A stretch of DNA of 7,551 nucleotides. Origin: Actinomycetota bacterium (GTDB taxonomy: Bacteria; Actinomycetota; Thermoleophilia; Gaiellales; Gaiellaceae). Below the pieces are notes generated by a model. The model searched no databases and was not told the DNA's origin. It worked only from the letters and a program-made list of their open reading frames with translations. The position numbers and the translations under genes are program-made. This document shows positions 1-6,114 of this stretch, one piece after another; the stretch's first letter is position 1, and every line of letters begins with the position of its first letter. Location of the stretch: the NCBI GenBank assembly GCA_003162235.1, contig PMMN01000100.1, positions 27,646 through 35,196 on the forward strand. The letters run 5' to 3'.

Positions 1-2792
1 TCGCGCTGGAGGTGAGTGATCGCTTCTACGACCATCGTCTGGAGCTCATGCTGACCGACGACATACGGCCAAAGAAGCCGGCGGAGAACGTTTCGAGCTG
101 TGTGCACCCCTGGGCGACGGCGCCTCGCGCGAACGAAGTGGCTGCCAGGCCCCTCTTTAAGCCTGCGATAGGCGGCCGCGAGCGCCTCGTCTTCAGACCA
201 AGCGGACTCGCCGTACTCGCCTTCGGCCGGCCTGGGCGCCCGCGACGCAAATCTCTCCGCGAGGAAGGCCGCCGTCCTTTCCACCGAGAAGCGCGCCAGG
301 ATGTCATCACGCGCCCGCTCTCCGAGCTCACGCGCAGCCGTCTGATTGTCGAACACGCGGCGCATGGCTGCCGCGGCAGCGGCGATGTCCGGATCGGCCC
401 ATTCCGTGCCGGCGGGATAGGGATCGCAGCCCTTTGGAATCGGCACGAGCTTGTAAGGGATCAGATGACTGTTGCCTTCGTGCATGAAGTCGACGTTGCC
501 CGAGTAATTGGTCGCGATCACGGGCTTTCCGTACGCCATCGCCTCCGCCATCGTCAATCCGAAGCCCTCGCTGCGATGGAGCGACACGTAGCAGTCGCAC
601 CCCGCCATCAAGGCGTTCTTCAGCTCCGGAGCGAGGTACTCCTCGAGTACGTAGATGTCTGTCCGCTCTGCCGCCGCGAGCCGAAGTCGTTCGAGCGACT
701 CGAGCCCGTGCTCGCCGTTGATGCACTTCAAAACGAGGATCGGGCCTTCCCCGTCGGCGAAGGCGCGCGTGAACGCATCGACGATTCCGAGAGGGTTCTT
801 TCGCTCGAAAATGCTGAGGAGATCGAAGCTGAAAAGGAACATGAAGCGGTCCGGCAGCCCGAGCTGTTTCCGCGGGATTGGCTCGGCACCGGGCATCTCG
901 AGCGGTAGCGGAACGATGTGCACCGGTTTCGAAGTCGCTGCCACGAGGGCATCTCGCACGAAGCTCGATGCGGCCCAGACCTCGTCGACAAGCCCGAAGG
1001 CGTTGTGGAAGACGGACGGAAAGCGAGAGACCTCCCAGAACCAGACGCCGACCGAGTAGCGCTGTTTGAAGAGGGCCGGGCCGACATCCTCGCGGAGGAT
1101 CGGCAATTGGTCGGCGTTCACGCAGATCACATTCATGTCGAACGGCGCCTGCTGCGGGCTGCGCTCGTCGATCTGATGCCCCTGCCGGCTCAGCGTGCGG
1201 TCGTAGGTGATCGTGGAGTACTCGATCTCGGCGCGGTCGAGTCCGCTCATCAGCTTCCGCGCGACTTCGCCTACGCCGAGCTCGGCGTTCAGATAGCCGA
1301 CGAGGTTGACCCCCGGCGCCGGCTCGGCCGCCACTTCGATCGCCGAACCCGATACCTCAGCCTGCGCCGCCGCGAAGGCGCTTGTGCGCCGTCCCCCGCC
1401 CGGAACGACGCGCGCGCGCCTTAGCGTCCGCCAGACCGGCTTGCCGCGCGCCAGGATCGGATGAGAATGAGCAAAAGCGCGGAGGCGCTTCTCGGTACGC
1501 GCTCCTGCCCGGATCGCCGCGCCGCGTCCGGTCGAGATAACGGTCGCGGACCGCGGGCCACCCGGCAATAGCTCCCTGGGAAAGCCGATCTGAGGTTGCC
1601 CGTGCTTGTGGAGCCACTCGATAAAGCGGGGCGCGTCAGCCCTGAGCACATCGGGAAACTCGCGCTGCAGATCCGGACGCTCCGAATAGAGGGCGTAGGC
1701 GTAGCGCGAGACGCCGACCTTCCTTCCTTTCCCGACCGGTTCGCGAAGCCACTCCAGAAAGCTTGCGGTCACGGCCGGGTCGAATGGATCCGGCGGCGCG
1801 GTTCTTCCGTTTCGCTCGGCTTCGAGAAGCTCATCTCGAAAGAGCTTGCGCATCCGCGCGTCGATTGCGATTCCACCGGGCAGGCGTTCGAACTCGTATG
1901 CGACCGCTTGGCCACGACCGTAGCCGTGCGCGAGGACCCTGCGGCCGTACTCGCTACAGAGCTGCGCAAGATCCGGATTTCGGCTCAAGAGGATGCGCGG
2001 CCGCGTACCCGCATGGTGGCTGAGTACGTGCGGCGTATCCGGCTTGAAACCGCTGAAGTGAAAGAAGCGAAGCGGCGCGCCGTTGACCTCGTACAGGTCG
2101 CCGTTGCGGCGGACCTGACGTGCGTGCAGGTTCCAATACGCGACATTACAGCCGGGGTCGAGGAGGAGGAAATGCTCGAATAGCGACGGCACTAAATCCA
2201 CCCAGCGCTGATCGACGAACAACGCCTGATCGACGGCTACGAGGCAGTACCTCGACAACCGATTCGACCACCAGTCGAGGAAAGGGGTCGCTCGCTCGCT
2301 CACGCCGACGAACCCGAGGTTGTAGATACCGGCATGCATGATCATGCTGTAGTCCGGCAGGCAACCGTCGTCTGGAATTGGCTCGGTGGTGTGAGGCGTG
2401 AGGACGATCGAATGCCTCTGCGCGAGCACCCCGATGTCGTCGAGCGGTTGGTAGATCGCGATATCGGGGTCGAAATACACGGCCGCGTCGGCCCCCCTGT
2501 CGAGCAACGTCTGAAGCAACCAGGGCTTGACGGCCGTCGCTAGCTCCTTGAGGTCGTAGATCATCGCCATTCGGTGGAACTCGTCCGGCTCGATGCCGAT
2601 CTCGTACGGGGTCAAGACATCGAACGGCTCGCCGCTGGCGTCAGCGCCGTCCAGGATCAAGGTGGTGAAGCGCTCGCCGGGATGGTGCTCGGCGAAGGAC
2701 TCCGCCAGGACCCGCGCGTATGGCAGGTAGTTTCGCGCGATGATCGTGCACGCGTGCATAACCGTCAGGACGCGGTCCTCGGACTGCAGCAT
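1..2792 (-). CDS. Two-domain glycosyltransferase (GT-A-like + GT4), 3' end cut by window
   Basis: One uninterrupted minus-strand frame gives at least 930 residues and has no stop before the left edge. Residues ~5-270 look like a GT-A nucleotide-sugar transferase: an opening beta strand (VMHACTIIARNYLPYA), then a DxD metal-binding motif, D108-P109-D110, within YFDPDI. I cannot name its CAZy family. Residues ~290-405 form a helical segment with RPDLQ and FPDV. Residues ~407-494 are a basic, Ala/Arg-rich linker. From ~495 (VNLVGYLNAELGVGEVAR) a GT4 GT-B domain begins, with the EX7E donor motif at E742/E750 (HRSEGFGLTMAEAM). After it come a basic stretch and the start of another helical segment (HELQTMVVEAI). 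The start is the first in-frame ATG (2792), with a weak ribosome site. The gene lies downstream of the ABC exporter genes on the same strand, so it probably adds two sugars, or one sugar and a cap, to the exported glycan. Acceptor and donor are unknown. Confidence 0.85.
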   Translation of the reverse strand, partial: MLQSEDRVLTVMHACTIIARNYLPYARVLAESFAEHHPGERFTTLILDGADASGEPFDVLTPYEIGIEPDEFHRMAMIYDLKELATAVKPWLLQTLLDRGADAAVYFDPDIAIYQPLDDIGVLAQRHSIVLTPHTTEPIPDDGCLPDYSMIMHAGIYNLGFVGVSERATPFLDWWSNRLSRYCLVAVDQALFVDQRWVDLVPSLFEHFLLLDPGCNVAYWNLHARQVRRNGDLYEVNGAPLRFFHFSGFKPDTPHVLSHHAGTRPRILLSRNPDLAQLCSEYGRRVLAHGYGRGQAVAYEFERLPGGIAIDARMRKLFRDELLEAERNGRTAPPDPFDPAVTASFLEWLREPVGKGRKVGVSRYAYALYSERPDLQREFPDVLRADAPRFIEWLHKHGQPQIGFPRELLPGGPRSATVISTGRGAAIRAGARTEKRLRAFAHSHPILARGKPVWRTLRRARVVPGGGRRTSAFAAAQAEVSGSAIEVAAEPAPGVNLVGYLNAELGVGEVARKLMSGLDRAEIEYSTITYDRTLSRQGHQIDERSPQQAPFDMNVICVNADQLPILREDVGPALFKQRYSVGVWFWEVSRFPSVFHNAFGLVDEVWAASSFVRDALVAATSKPVHIVPLPLEMPGAEPIPRKQLGLPDRFMFLFSFDLLSIFERKNPLGIVDAFTRAFADGEGPILVLKCINGEHGLESLERLRLAAAERTDIYVLEEYLAPELKNALMAGCDCYVSLHRSEGFGLTMAEAMAYGKPVIATNYSGNVDFMHEGNSHLIPYKLVPIPKGCDPYPAGTEWADPDIAAAAAAMRRVFDNQTAARELGERARDDILARFSVERTAAFLAERFASRAPRPAEGEYGESAWSEDEALAAAYRRLKEGPGSHFVRARRRRPGVHTARNVLRRLLWPYVVGQHELQTMVVEAITHLQR

Positions 2793-2903
2793 CCCGAGAT
2801 GCTTCGCCGAGGCATCGAAGTGGCGATCGAGGCGCCGGATTTCGCGGCGATGCCCGTGTGGAGAAGTCCGTTGGTCATGGTAGATCGTGTGGCTGCGCGC
2901 CCA
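2793..2903 (-). other. Gap between ABC ATPase and glycosyltransferase, open in the glycosyltransferase frame
   Basis: The 111 bases between the ATPase stop codon and the chosen glycosyltransferase ATG read as 37 sense codons in the glycosyltransferase frame, which is also the frame of the ATPase. There is no ATG, GTG, TTG or CTG in that frame here. The second half reads REIRRLDRHFDASAKHLG, which looks like real helical protein. An ATG at 2878 (strand -) lies in a different frame and closes after about 30 codons. No promoter or terminator is evident. The two genes are probably co-transcribed. Confidence 0.5.
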
Positions 2904-3689
2904 CTATGAGGTAGCGATTCCCTCGCGCTCGTAGTAGAGATCGACTACCTCGTCGGCCGGACCGATCGAGACGACGGCGCCATCCTCGAGCAAAATGGCT
3001 CGGTCGCAGTAATCACGAATAGCGGTTGGACTGTGTGAGACGAGGAGCAAAGTCTTGCCGGCCTCTTGAAAATCATCGAAAGTCCGGGCGCACTTCTGCT
3101 GGAACTTGGCGTCGCCAACGGCTAGCACCTCGTCGACAAGCAAGATGTCGAACGGCACCTGGATCGCCACCGAGTAGGCCAGGCGCACCTGCATGCCGGA
3201 CGAGTAGTTCTTCAGGCGCTGATCGACGAAGCGTTCGAGCTCGGCGAACGCGATGATCTCGTCGAAGCGCTCATTCAGTTCACGCCTACTCAGACCGAGA
3301 AGCGTTCCGTTGATAATGACATTGTCGCGGGCGCTGAGCTCCATGTTGAAGCCGACGCCGAGCTCGATGAACGGCGAGAGCATCCCTCTCACGATGACCT
3401 GGCCCGCGTCGACGCGATAGATCCCGGCGATCGCCTTCAGTAGCGTCGTCTTGCCGGAGCCGTTGCGCCCTACCACCCCGAAGCGTTCTCCCTTCTTGAT
3501 CGAGAAGCTAACGTTGCGAAGAACGGCGTTCGCTTCGTAGGTAGTTCGTTTCGCGGGATGAAGGAAATGCTCTCGCACGGTGTCTCGCCGCTCATGCGGA
3601 ATCCGGAACGCCTTCGAGATCCCACGCAACTCGATAGCCGTGGAGGCTGCGATCGGGGGATCGCTGTTCAGACTCGCTCTGGGAACCAT
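2904..3689 (-). CDS. wzt: Polysaccharide ABC exporter, ATP-binding subunit (Wzt/TagH/KpsT-like)
   Basis: A 261-residue ATPase that would power export of a lipid-linked polysaccharide with the permease encoded just upstream. All ABC motifs are visible: Walker A G74-RNGSGKT-81, the polysaccharide-exporter Q-loop region around ELGVGFNMELSARDN (109-123), signature YSSGMQ (162-167), Walker B ILLVDE with D186/E187, D-loop AVGD, and switch H219. The segment before Walker A (FRIPHERRDTVREHFLHP) is typical of the Wzt/TagH/RfbE group. The protein ends soon after the ATPase fold (YYEREGIATS), so it lacks the ~150-200-residue C-terminal carbohydrate-binding domain of O9a-type Wzt. The ATG at 3689 was chosen because homology begins ~18 residues later; the longer frame to 3947 only runs antiparallel-free through permease coding sequence. 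It overlaps the permease by 22 bases, with AGGAG two bases before the ATG, so translation is probably coupled. Confidence 0.93.
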   Translation of the reverse strand: MVPRASLNSDPPIAASTAIELRGISKAFRIPHERRDTVREHFLHPAKRTTYEANAVLRNVSFSIKKGERFGVVGRNGSGKTTLLKAIAGIYRVDAGQVIVRGMLSPFIELGVGFNMELSARDNVIINGTLLGLSRRELNERFDEIIAFAELERFVDQRLKNYSSGMQVRLAYSVAIQVPFDILLVDEVLAVGDAKFQQKCARTFDDFQEAGKTLLLVSHSPTAIRDYCDRAILLEDGAVVSIGPADEVVDLYYEREGIATS

Positions 3690-4519
3690 GGCTCCTCGCG
3701 TTTGAACAGGAAAAAGCCGAGCCCCAGAACGAAGACCACGACCAGGAGCGGTAAAAGACGCAGCGGTGAGAAGGTCGCGTGAGCCGCGATCACGCTGTGA
3801 TCGGGGTAGATGACGATCGAACGGACGTCCTGCATGATCTGCGTGAATGGGTTGAGCAACATGACCTGGCGCCAGCGCGCTGGCACCTGCGTGAACGGAT
3901 AGACGATCGGTGAAAGGAAGAAGAGCAGTTGCAGTGCGAGCTCCCAAACCTGAGCAACGTCACGAAGACGGACGTACATCACGGCCAGCACCAGGCCGAG
4001 TCCGAGAATATATAAGTAGAGCTCGAGCACCTCTAGGATCAGGACCAGCCAATCGAGCCTCGGGACGAGTCCGTTCCAGGCGATGAAGATCGCGATCGCG
4101 AGCAGGCCGAGTCCGAACGTGATGAAGGACGTGAGGCTCGCCGCTAGTGGGATCACAAGCCTCGGGAAGGGCAGCTTGCGCAGAAGGGATCCGTTGGTGA
4201 CGATCGAGCCCATCGTCCGGGTCACACCGTCCGCGAAGAAATACCAGAGCATGACGCCGATCACGAGGTAGAGCGCGTAGTGAGGAGGCGGCGTCCCAAA
4301 GCGCACGAGGCGGCCGAAGACCACGTAGAGAATCGAGAACAGCGCCATCGGCTTGCCGATCGTCCAGATGTATCCGAGCGCAGAGTCTCCGTACCGGAGC
4401 TTGATATCCATCCCGGTCAGGACACGCACGAGTCTCCAGACCCGCTTCGCCCGCTCCACGCGACTAGCGTCTGTGTTCTCGGGGATAGGCTCTGAGAGGT
4501 CGCTTACCAGCGAGGTCAT
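3668..4519 (-). CDS. wzm: Polysaccharide ABC exporter, permease subunit (Wzm/TagG-like)
   Basis: A 283-residue inner-membrane protein of the ABC-2 family that would form the channel for the adjacent ATPase. After a ~45-residue cytoplasmic N-terminus comes the family motif LRYGDSALGYIWTIGKPMA (41-59), including the amphipathic coupling helix. Six hydrophobic segments follow at about 50-69, 80-97, 120-147, 157-183, 194-209 and 253-272. The characteristic short motif LRDVAQ (185-190) and the LSPIVYPF segment (202-209) are present. Length fits the family (260-290). The ATG at 4519 gives the usual N-terminus. A GTG at 4576 in the same frame would add 19 residues of non-hydrophobic sequence, and neither start has a good Shine-Dalgarno. 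It is the first gene of the minus-strand unit, and its upstream region lies inside a dead plus-strand gmd-like relic. Confidence 0.93.
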   Translation of the reverse strand: MTSLVSDLSEPIPENTDASRVERAKRVWRLVRVLTGMDIKLRYGDSALGYIWTIGKPMALFSILYVVFGRLVRFGTPPPHYALYLVIGVMLWYFFADGVTRTMGSIVTNGSLLRKLPFPRLVIPLAASLTSFITFGLGLLAIAIFIAWNGLVPRLDWLVLILEVLELYLYILGLGLVLAVMYVRLRDVAQVWELALQLLFFLSPIVYPFTQVPARWRQVMLLNPFTQIMQDVRSIVIYPDHSVIAAHATFSPLRLLPLLVVVFVLGLGFFLFKREEPWFPERV

Positions 4520-4583
4520 AGGCCGTGACGATACCCGACAGTCGGACTCGCTTGCACCGAGGCTCGCCCCCTCCACTTCGTCT

Positions 4584-4599
4584 CGACACTTTCGTGTCG
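4584..4599. repeat. Short inverted repeat upstream of the permease
   Basis: CGACAC, a four-base TTTC loop, then GTGTCG: a perfect 6-bp stem. It lies 65 bases before the permease ATG (8 bases before the alternative GTG). It could be an operator or a leader hairpin, or simply chance within the gmd-like relic. No protein is known to bind it. Confidence 0.35.
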
Positions 4600-4791
4600 C
4601 AGAAGATCGCGACCGGCGTCGCGAAGATAGCGCTCGGTCTCGAGGATTCGATCACACTCGGCGATACGAGCATTTGCCGGGATCGGGGTTTCGCCGCGGA
4701 CTATGTCGAGGCTATTTGGCTGATGCCGAAGCAGATAGAGTCGGACGACTAAGTTATAGGGAGTGGCAAGCCTCACTCCATCGCTTCGTTT

Positions 4792-4809
4792 CTCGAATGC
4801 TCATTCGAG
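4792..4809. repeat. Near-perfect palindrome (8-bp arms, 2-base centre)
   Basis: CTCGAATGCTCATTCGAG has two complementary 8-base arms around a CT centre. It lies inside the gmd-like relic, between the divergent permease and gmd genes, so it is placed where a repressor dimer site could act. In the relic frame it encodes LECSFE, which matches a conserved position of the family, so part of the symmetry is inherited coding sequence. Confidence 0.4.
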
Positions 4810-5004
4810 CACATCGGCATTTCTGTTTGGGAAAGTCGCGTAAACGCCGGCGAGCGATTTATCCGAAAGGTAGATGCCAAGATTCTATACGGTGACCCCT
4901 CCAAAGCCGAGCGAGTGCTCGGCTGGAAACCTAGGGCGAACTACCGAGAACTCGTCGCTTTGATGGTAGATGCTGCTCTCGTACGACTCAATTCTTCGAT
5001 TTCT

Positions 5005-5010
5005 GATAAT
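5005..5010 (+). promoter_or_regulatory. Possible -10 element for gmd
   Basis: GATAAT, one mismatch from TATAAT, sits in the most A+T-rich stretch of the window (the line 4981-5040 is 42% G+C by count). It would start transcription near 5017, a few bases before the gmd ribosome site. No convincing -35 element lies 16-18 bases upstream, so this is a weak call. Confidence 0.25.
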
Positions 5011-5023
5011 AACTAGGGTATGT

Positions 5024-5028
5024 GGAGG
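5024..5028 (+). promoter_or_regulatory. Ribosome binding site that sets the gmd start at TTG 5034
   Basis: GGAGG lies five bases before a TTG at 5034. This is ideal Shine-Dalgarno spacing, and the resulting N-terminus ([16 protein letters not shown]) matches GMD proteins. The in-frame GTG at 5022 would overlap this site and would itself have no ribosome site. Confidence 0.65.
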
Positions 5029-5033
5029 CGAGA

Positions 5034-6041
5034 TTGAGCAGAAACACCGCCCTTATTACAGGAATCACAGGGCAAGACGGTCCCTATCTCGCTCGATTGC
5101 TACTGGATAAGGGCTACGACGTCAGCGGGCTGGTACGCCGCAGTTCCACCCCAAATCTAGAGCGATTAGAGCGGCTCGGAATTCGGGATAGCGTTCGCCT
5201 GATAGAAGGCGATCTGGGTGATGGCGGTTCCATCATCAACGCGATCGATCTTTGCAAGCCATCCGAGTTCTACAACCTGGCGGGGCAGAGCTTCGTTCCC
5301 GAGTCGTGGAAAACACCCGTTCAGACCGGAGATTTCACGGCGCTCGGTATCACGCGCTGCCTGGAAGCGATACGCCTGATCGACCAGGGGATCCGCTTCT
5401 ACCAGGCTTCTTCGAGCGAGATGTTCGGCAAGGCTCAAGAGACTCCACAGAGCGAAACCACACCGTTTTGGCCTCGTAGCCCGTACGGCGTCGCGAAGGT
5501 CTACGGGTACTGGATCACGATCAACTACCGCGAGAGCTACGGCTTGCACACCTCGAACGGCATCCTCTTCAACCACGAGTCACCGCTTCGTGGTCTGGAG
5601 TTCCTCCCTCGCAAAGTCAGCAATGCCGTGGCGCGAATCTCGCTCGATCTCCAGAAGAACCTACAGATCGGCAATCTCGAAGCGCGCCGGGATTGGGGCT
5701 ACGCGAACGACTACGTCGAGGCGATGTGGCTGATGCTCCAGCAAGACGAGCCCGGCGACTACGTCGTCGCATCCGGGGAGACGCACACCGTGCGAGAGCT
5801 CATCGAGATTGCGTTCGGTCGCGTCGGGATAGACGACTACGAGAAGTACGTGGTGGTCAACCCGGACTTCTACCGGCCGGCCGAGGTCGATCTCCTGATC
5901 GGAGACGCCTCGAAAGCGCGAGCGAAGCTTGGCTGGAAACCGAAGGTGGGGTTCAGAGAACTCGTTGAGATGATGGTGGATGCCGACATTGAACTCGAGA
6001 AAACGAAGCTCGTCGTCAAGCGGAAAGTTCTCGAAGACTGA
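5034..6041 (+). CDS. gmd: GDP-mannose 4,6-dehydratase
   Basis: A 335-residue cytoplasmic extended short-chain dehydrogenase that converts GDP-D-mannose to GDP-4-keto-6-deoxy-D-mannose with tightly bound NADP+. The N-terminal glycine loop is GITGQDG (10-16), followed by the family's VRRSS (34-38) cofactor contact and [13 protein letters not shown] (80-92). The catalytic set is intact: S127 (Thr/Ser position) and E129 in SSSEMFG, then Y151 and K155 in SPYGVAK. The sugar-nucleotide region NHESPLRG (180-187) and [17 protein letters not shown] (218-234) is also intact, as is the C-terminal GWKP. Length is close to the family norm (~340-370). Start TTG 5034 was preferred over GTG 5022 because of GGAGG at 5024-5028. 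The product feeds GDP-rhamnose, GDP-fucose, colitose or perosamine routes; the enzyme for the next step is not in this window. The gene starts 17 bases after the relic's stop and converges with the glycosyltransferase on the other strand. Confidence 0.95.
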   Translation: MSRNTALITGITGQDGPYLARLLLDKGYDVSGLVRRSSTPNLERLERLGIRDSVRLIEGDLGDGGSIINAIDLCKPSEFYNLAGQSFVPESWKTPVQTGDFTALGITRCLEAIRLIDQGIRFYQASSSEMFGKAQETPQSETTPFWPRSPYGVAKVYGYWITINYRESYGLHTSNGILFNHESPLRGLEFLPRKVSNAVARISLDLQKNLQIGNLEARRDWGYANDYVEAMWLMLQQDEPGDYVVASGETHTVRELIEIAFGRVGIDDYEKYVVVNPDFYRPAEVDLLIGDASKARAKLGWKPKVGFRELVEMMVDADIELEKTKLVVKRKVLED

Positions 6042-6093
6042 TAACTCTCCGGTCGTCGAAGGCACCGATGGCGAGCGGGCTCGGGTCGGTAGT

Positions 6094-6114
6094 AAAGCGA
6101 TCCGCTAGCGCTTT
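6094..6114. terminator. Weak hairpin between convergent gmd and glycosyltransferase
   Basis: AAAGCG, a nine-base loop, then CGCTTT form a 6-bp stem with A tracts on the outside on both strands, as a small bidirectional terminator would have. The stop codon of the minus-strand glycosyltransferase (6105-6107) lies in its loop. The stem is short and the T run is only three bases, so this is tentative. Confidence 0.25.

Larger units (their letters stand above)
4555..5016 (+). pseudogene. C-terminal relic of a GDP-mannose 4,6-dehydratase-like gene with in-frame stop
   Basis: The plus frame reads as the C-terminal ~154 codons of a GMD-family short-chain dehydrogenase. It lines up without gaps to residues ~180-323 of the intact gmd that follows. 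Shared landmarks are DYVEA-WLM, the VIGSGKPHS counterpart of [23 protein letters not shown], and RELV..MVDA. The N-terminal half, with the NAD(P)-binding glycine loop and the Ser/Tyr/Lys catalytic residues, is absent. A TAA at 4750-4752 replaces the Tyr of the DDYV motif (Y243 in the intact protein), yet the frame stays open to TAG at 5014-5016. The conserved RDWG has become RDRG. By-eye identity to the neighbour is only about 40%, so this is a diverged paralogue and not a fresh duplication. The left end of homology (HRGSP against NHESP) lies ~35 bases from the permease ATG. No function is expected. Confidence 0.85.

Noticed and set aside
12..908. Long plus-strand open frame of 298 codons
   Set aside because: It is antisense to the GT4 domain of the minus-strand glycosyltransferase, its product is Arg/Glu/His-rich with no family motif, and the opposite strand carries clear conserved motifs. 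Frames at 918-1424 and 1596-2183 are in the same phase and are the same kind of high-GC shadow.
1357..1617. Minus-strand frame inside the glycosyltransferase linker, suspected frameshift
   Set aside because: The main frame was followed by eye across this region without a stop and rejoins recognisable GT4 sequence, so no frameshift is needed; the linker is just basic and poorly conserved.
3690..3947. N-terminal extension of the ABC ATPase to 347 residues
   Set aside because: The extra 86 residues lie over the permease gene in another frame, look non-protein-like, and no Wzt-type ATPase has such an extension. ATG 3689 fits the family.
4353..4895. Plus-strand 180-codon frame across the permease start and relic
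   Set aside because: It is out of frame with the gmd-like homology and antisense to the permease; no motif seen.
4555..5016. Possible insertion sequence or attachment site explaining the relic
   Set aside because: I saw no transposase fragment, terminal inverted repeats, target duplication or tRNA; the only recognisable content is gmd-like coding sequence.
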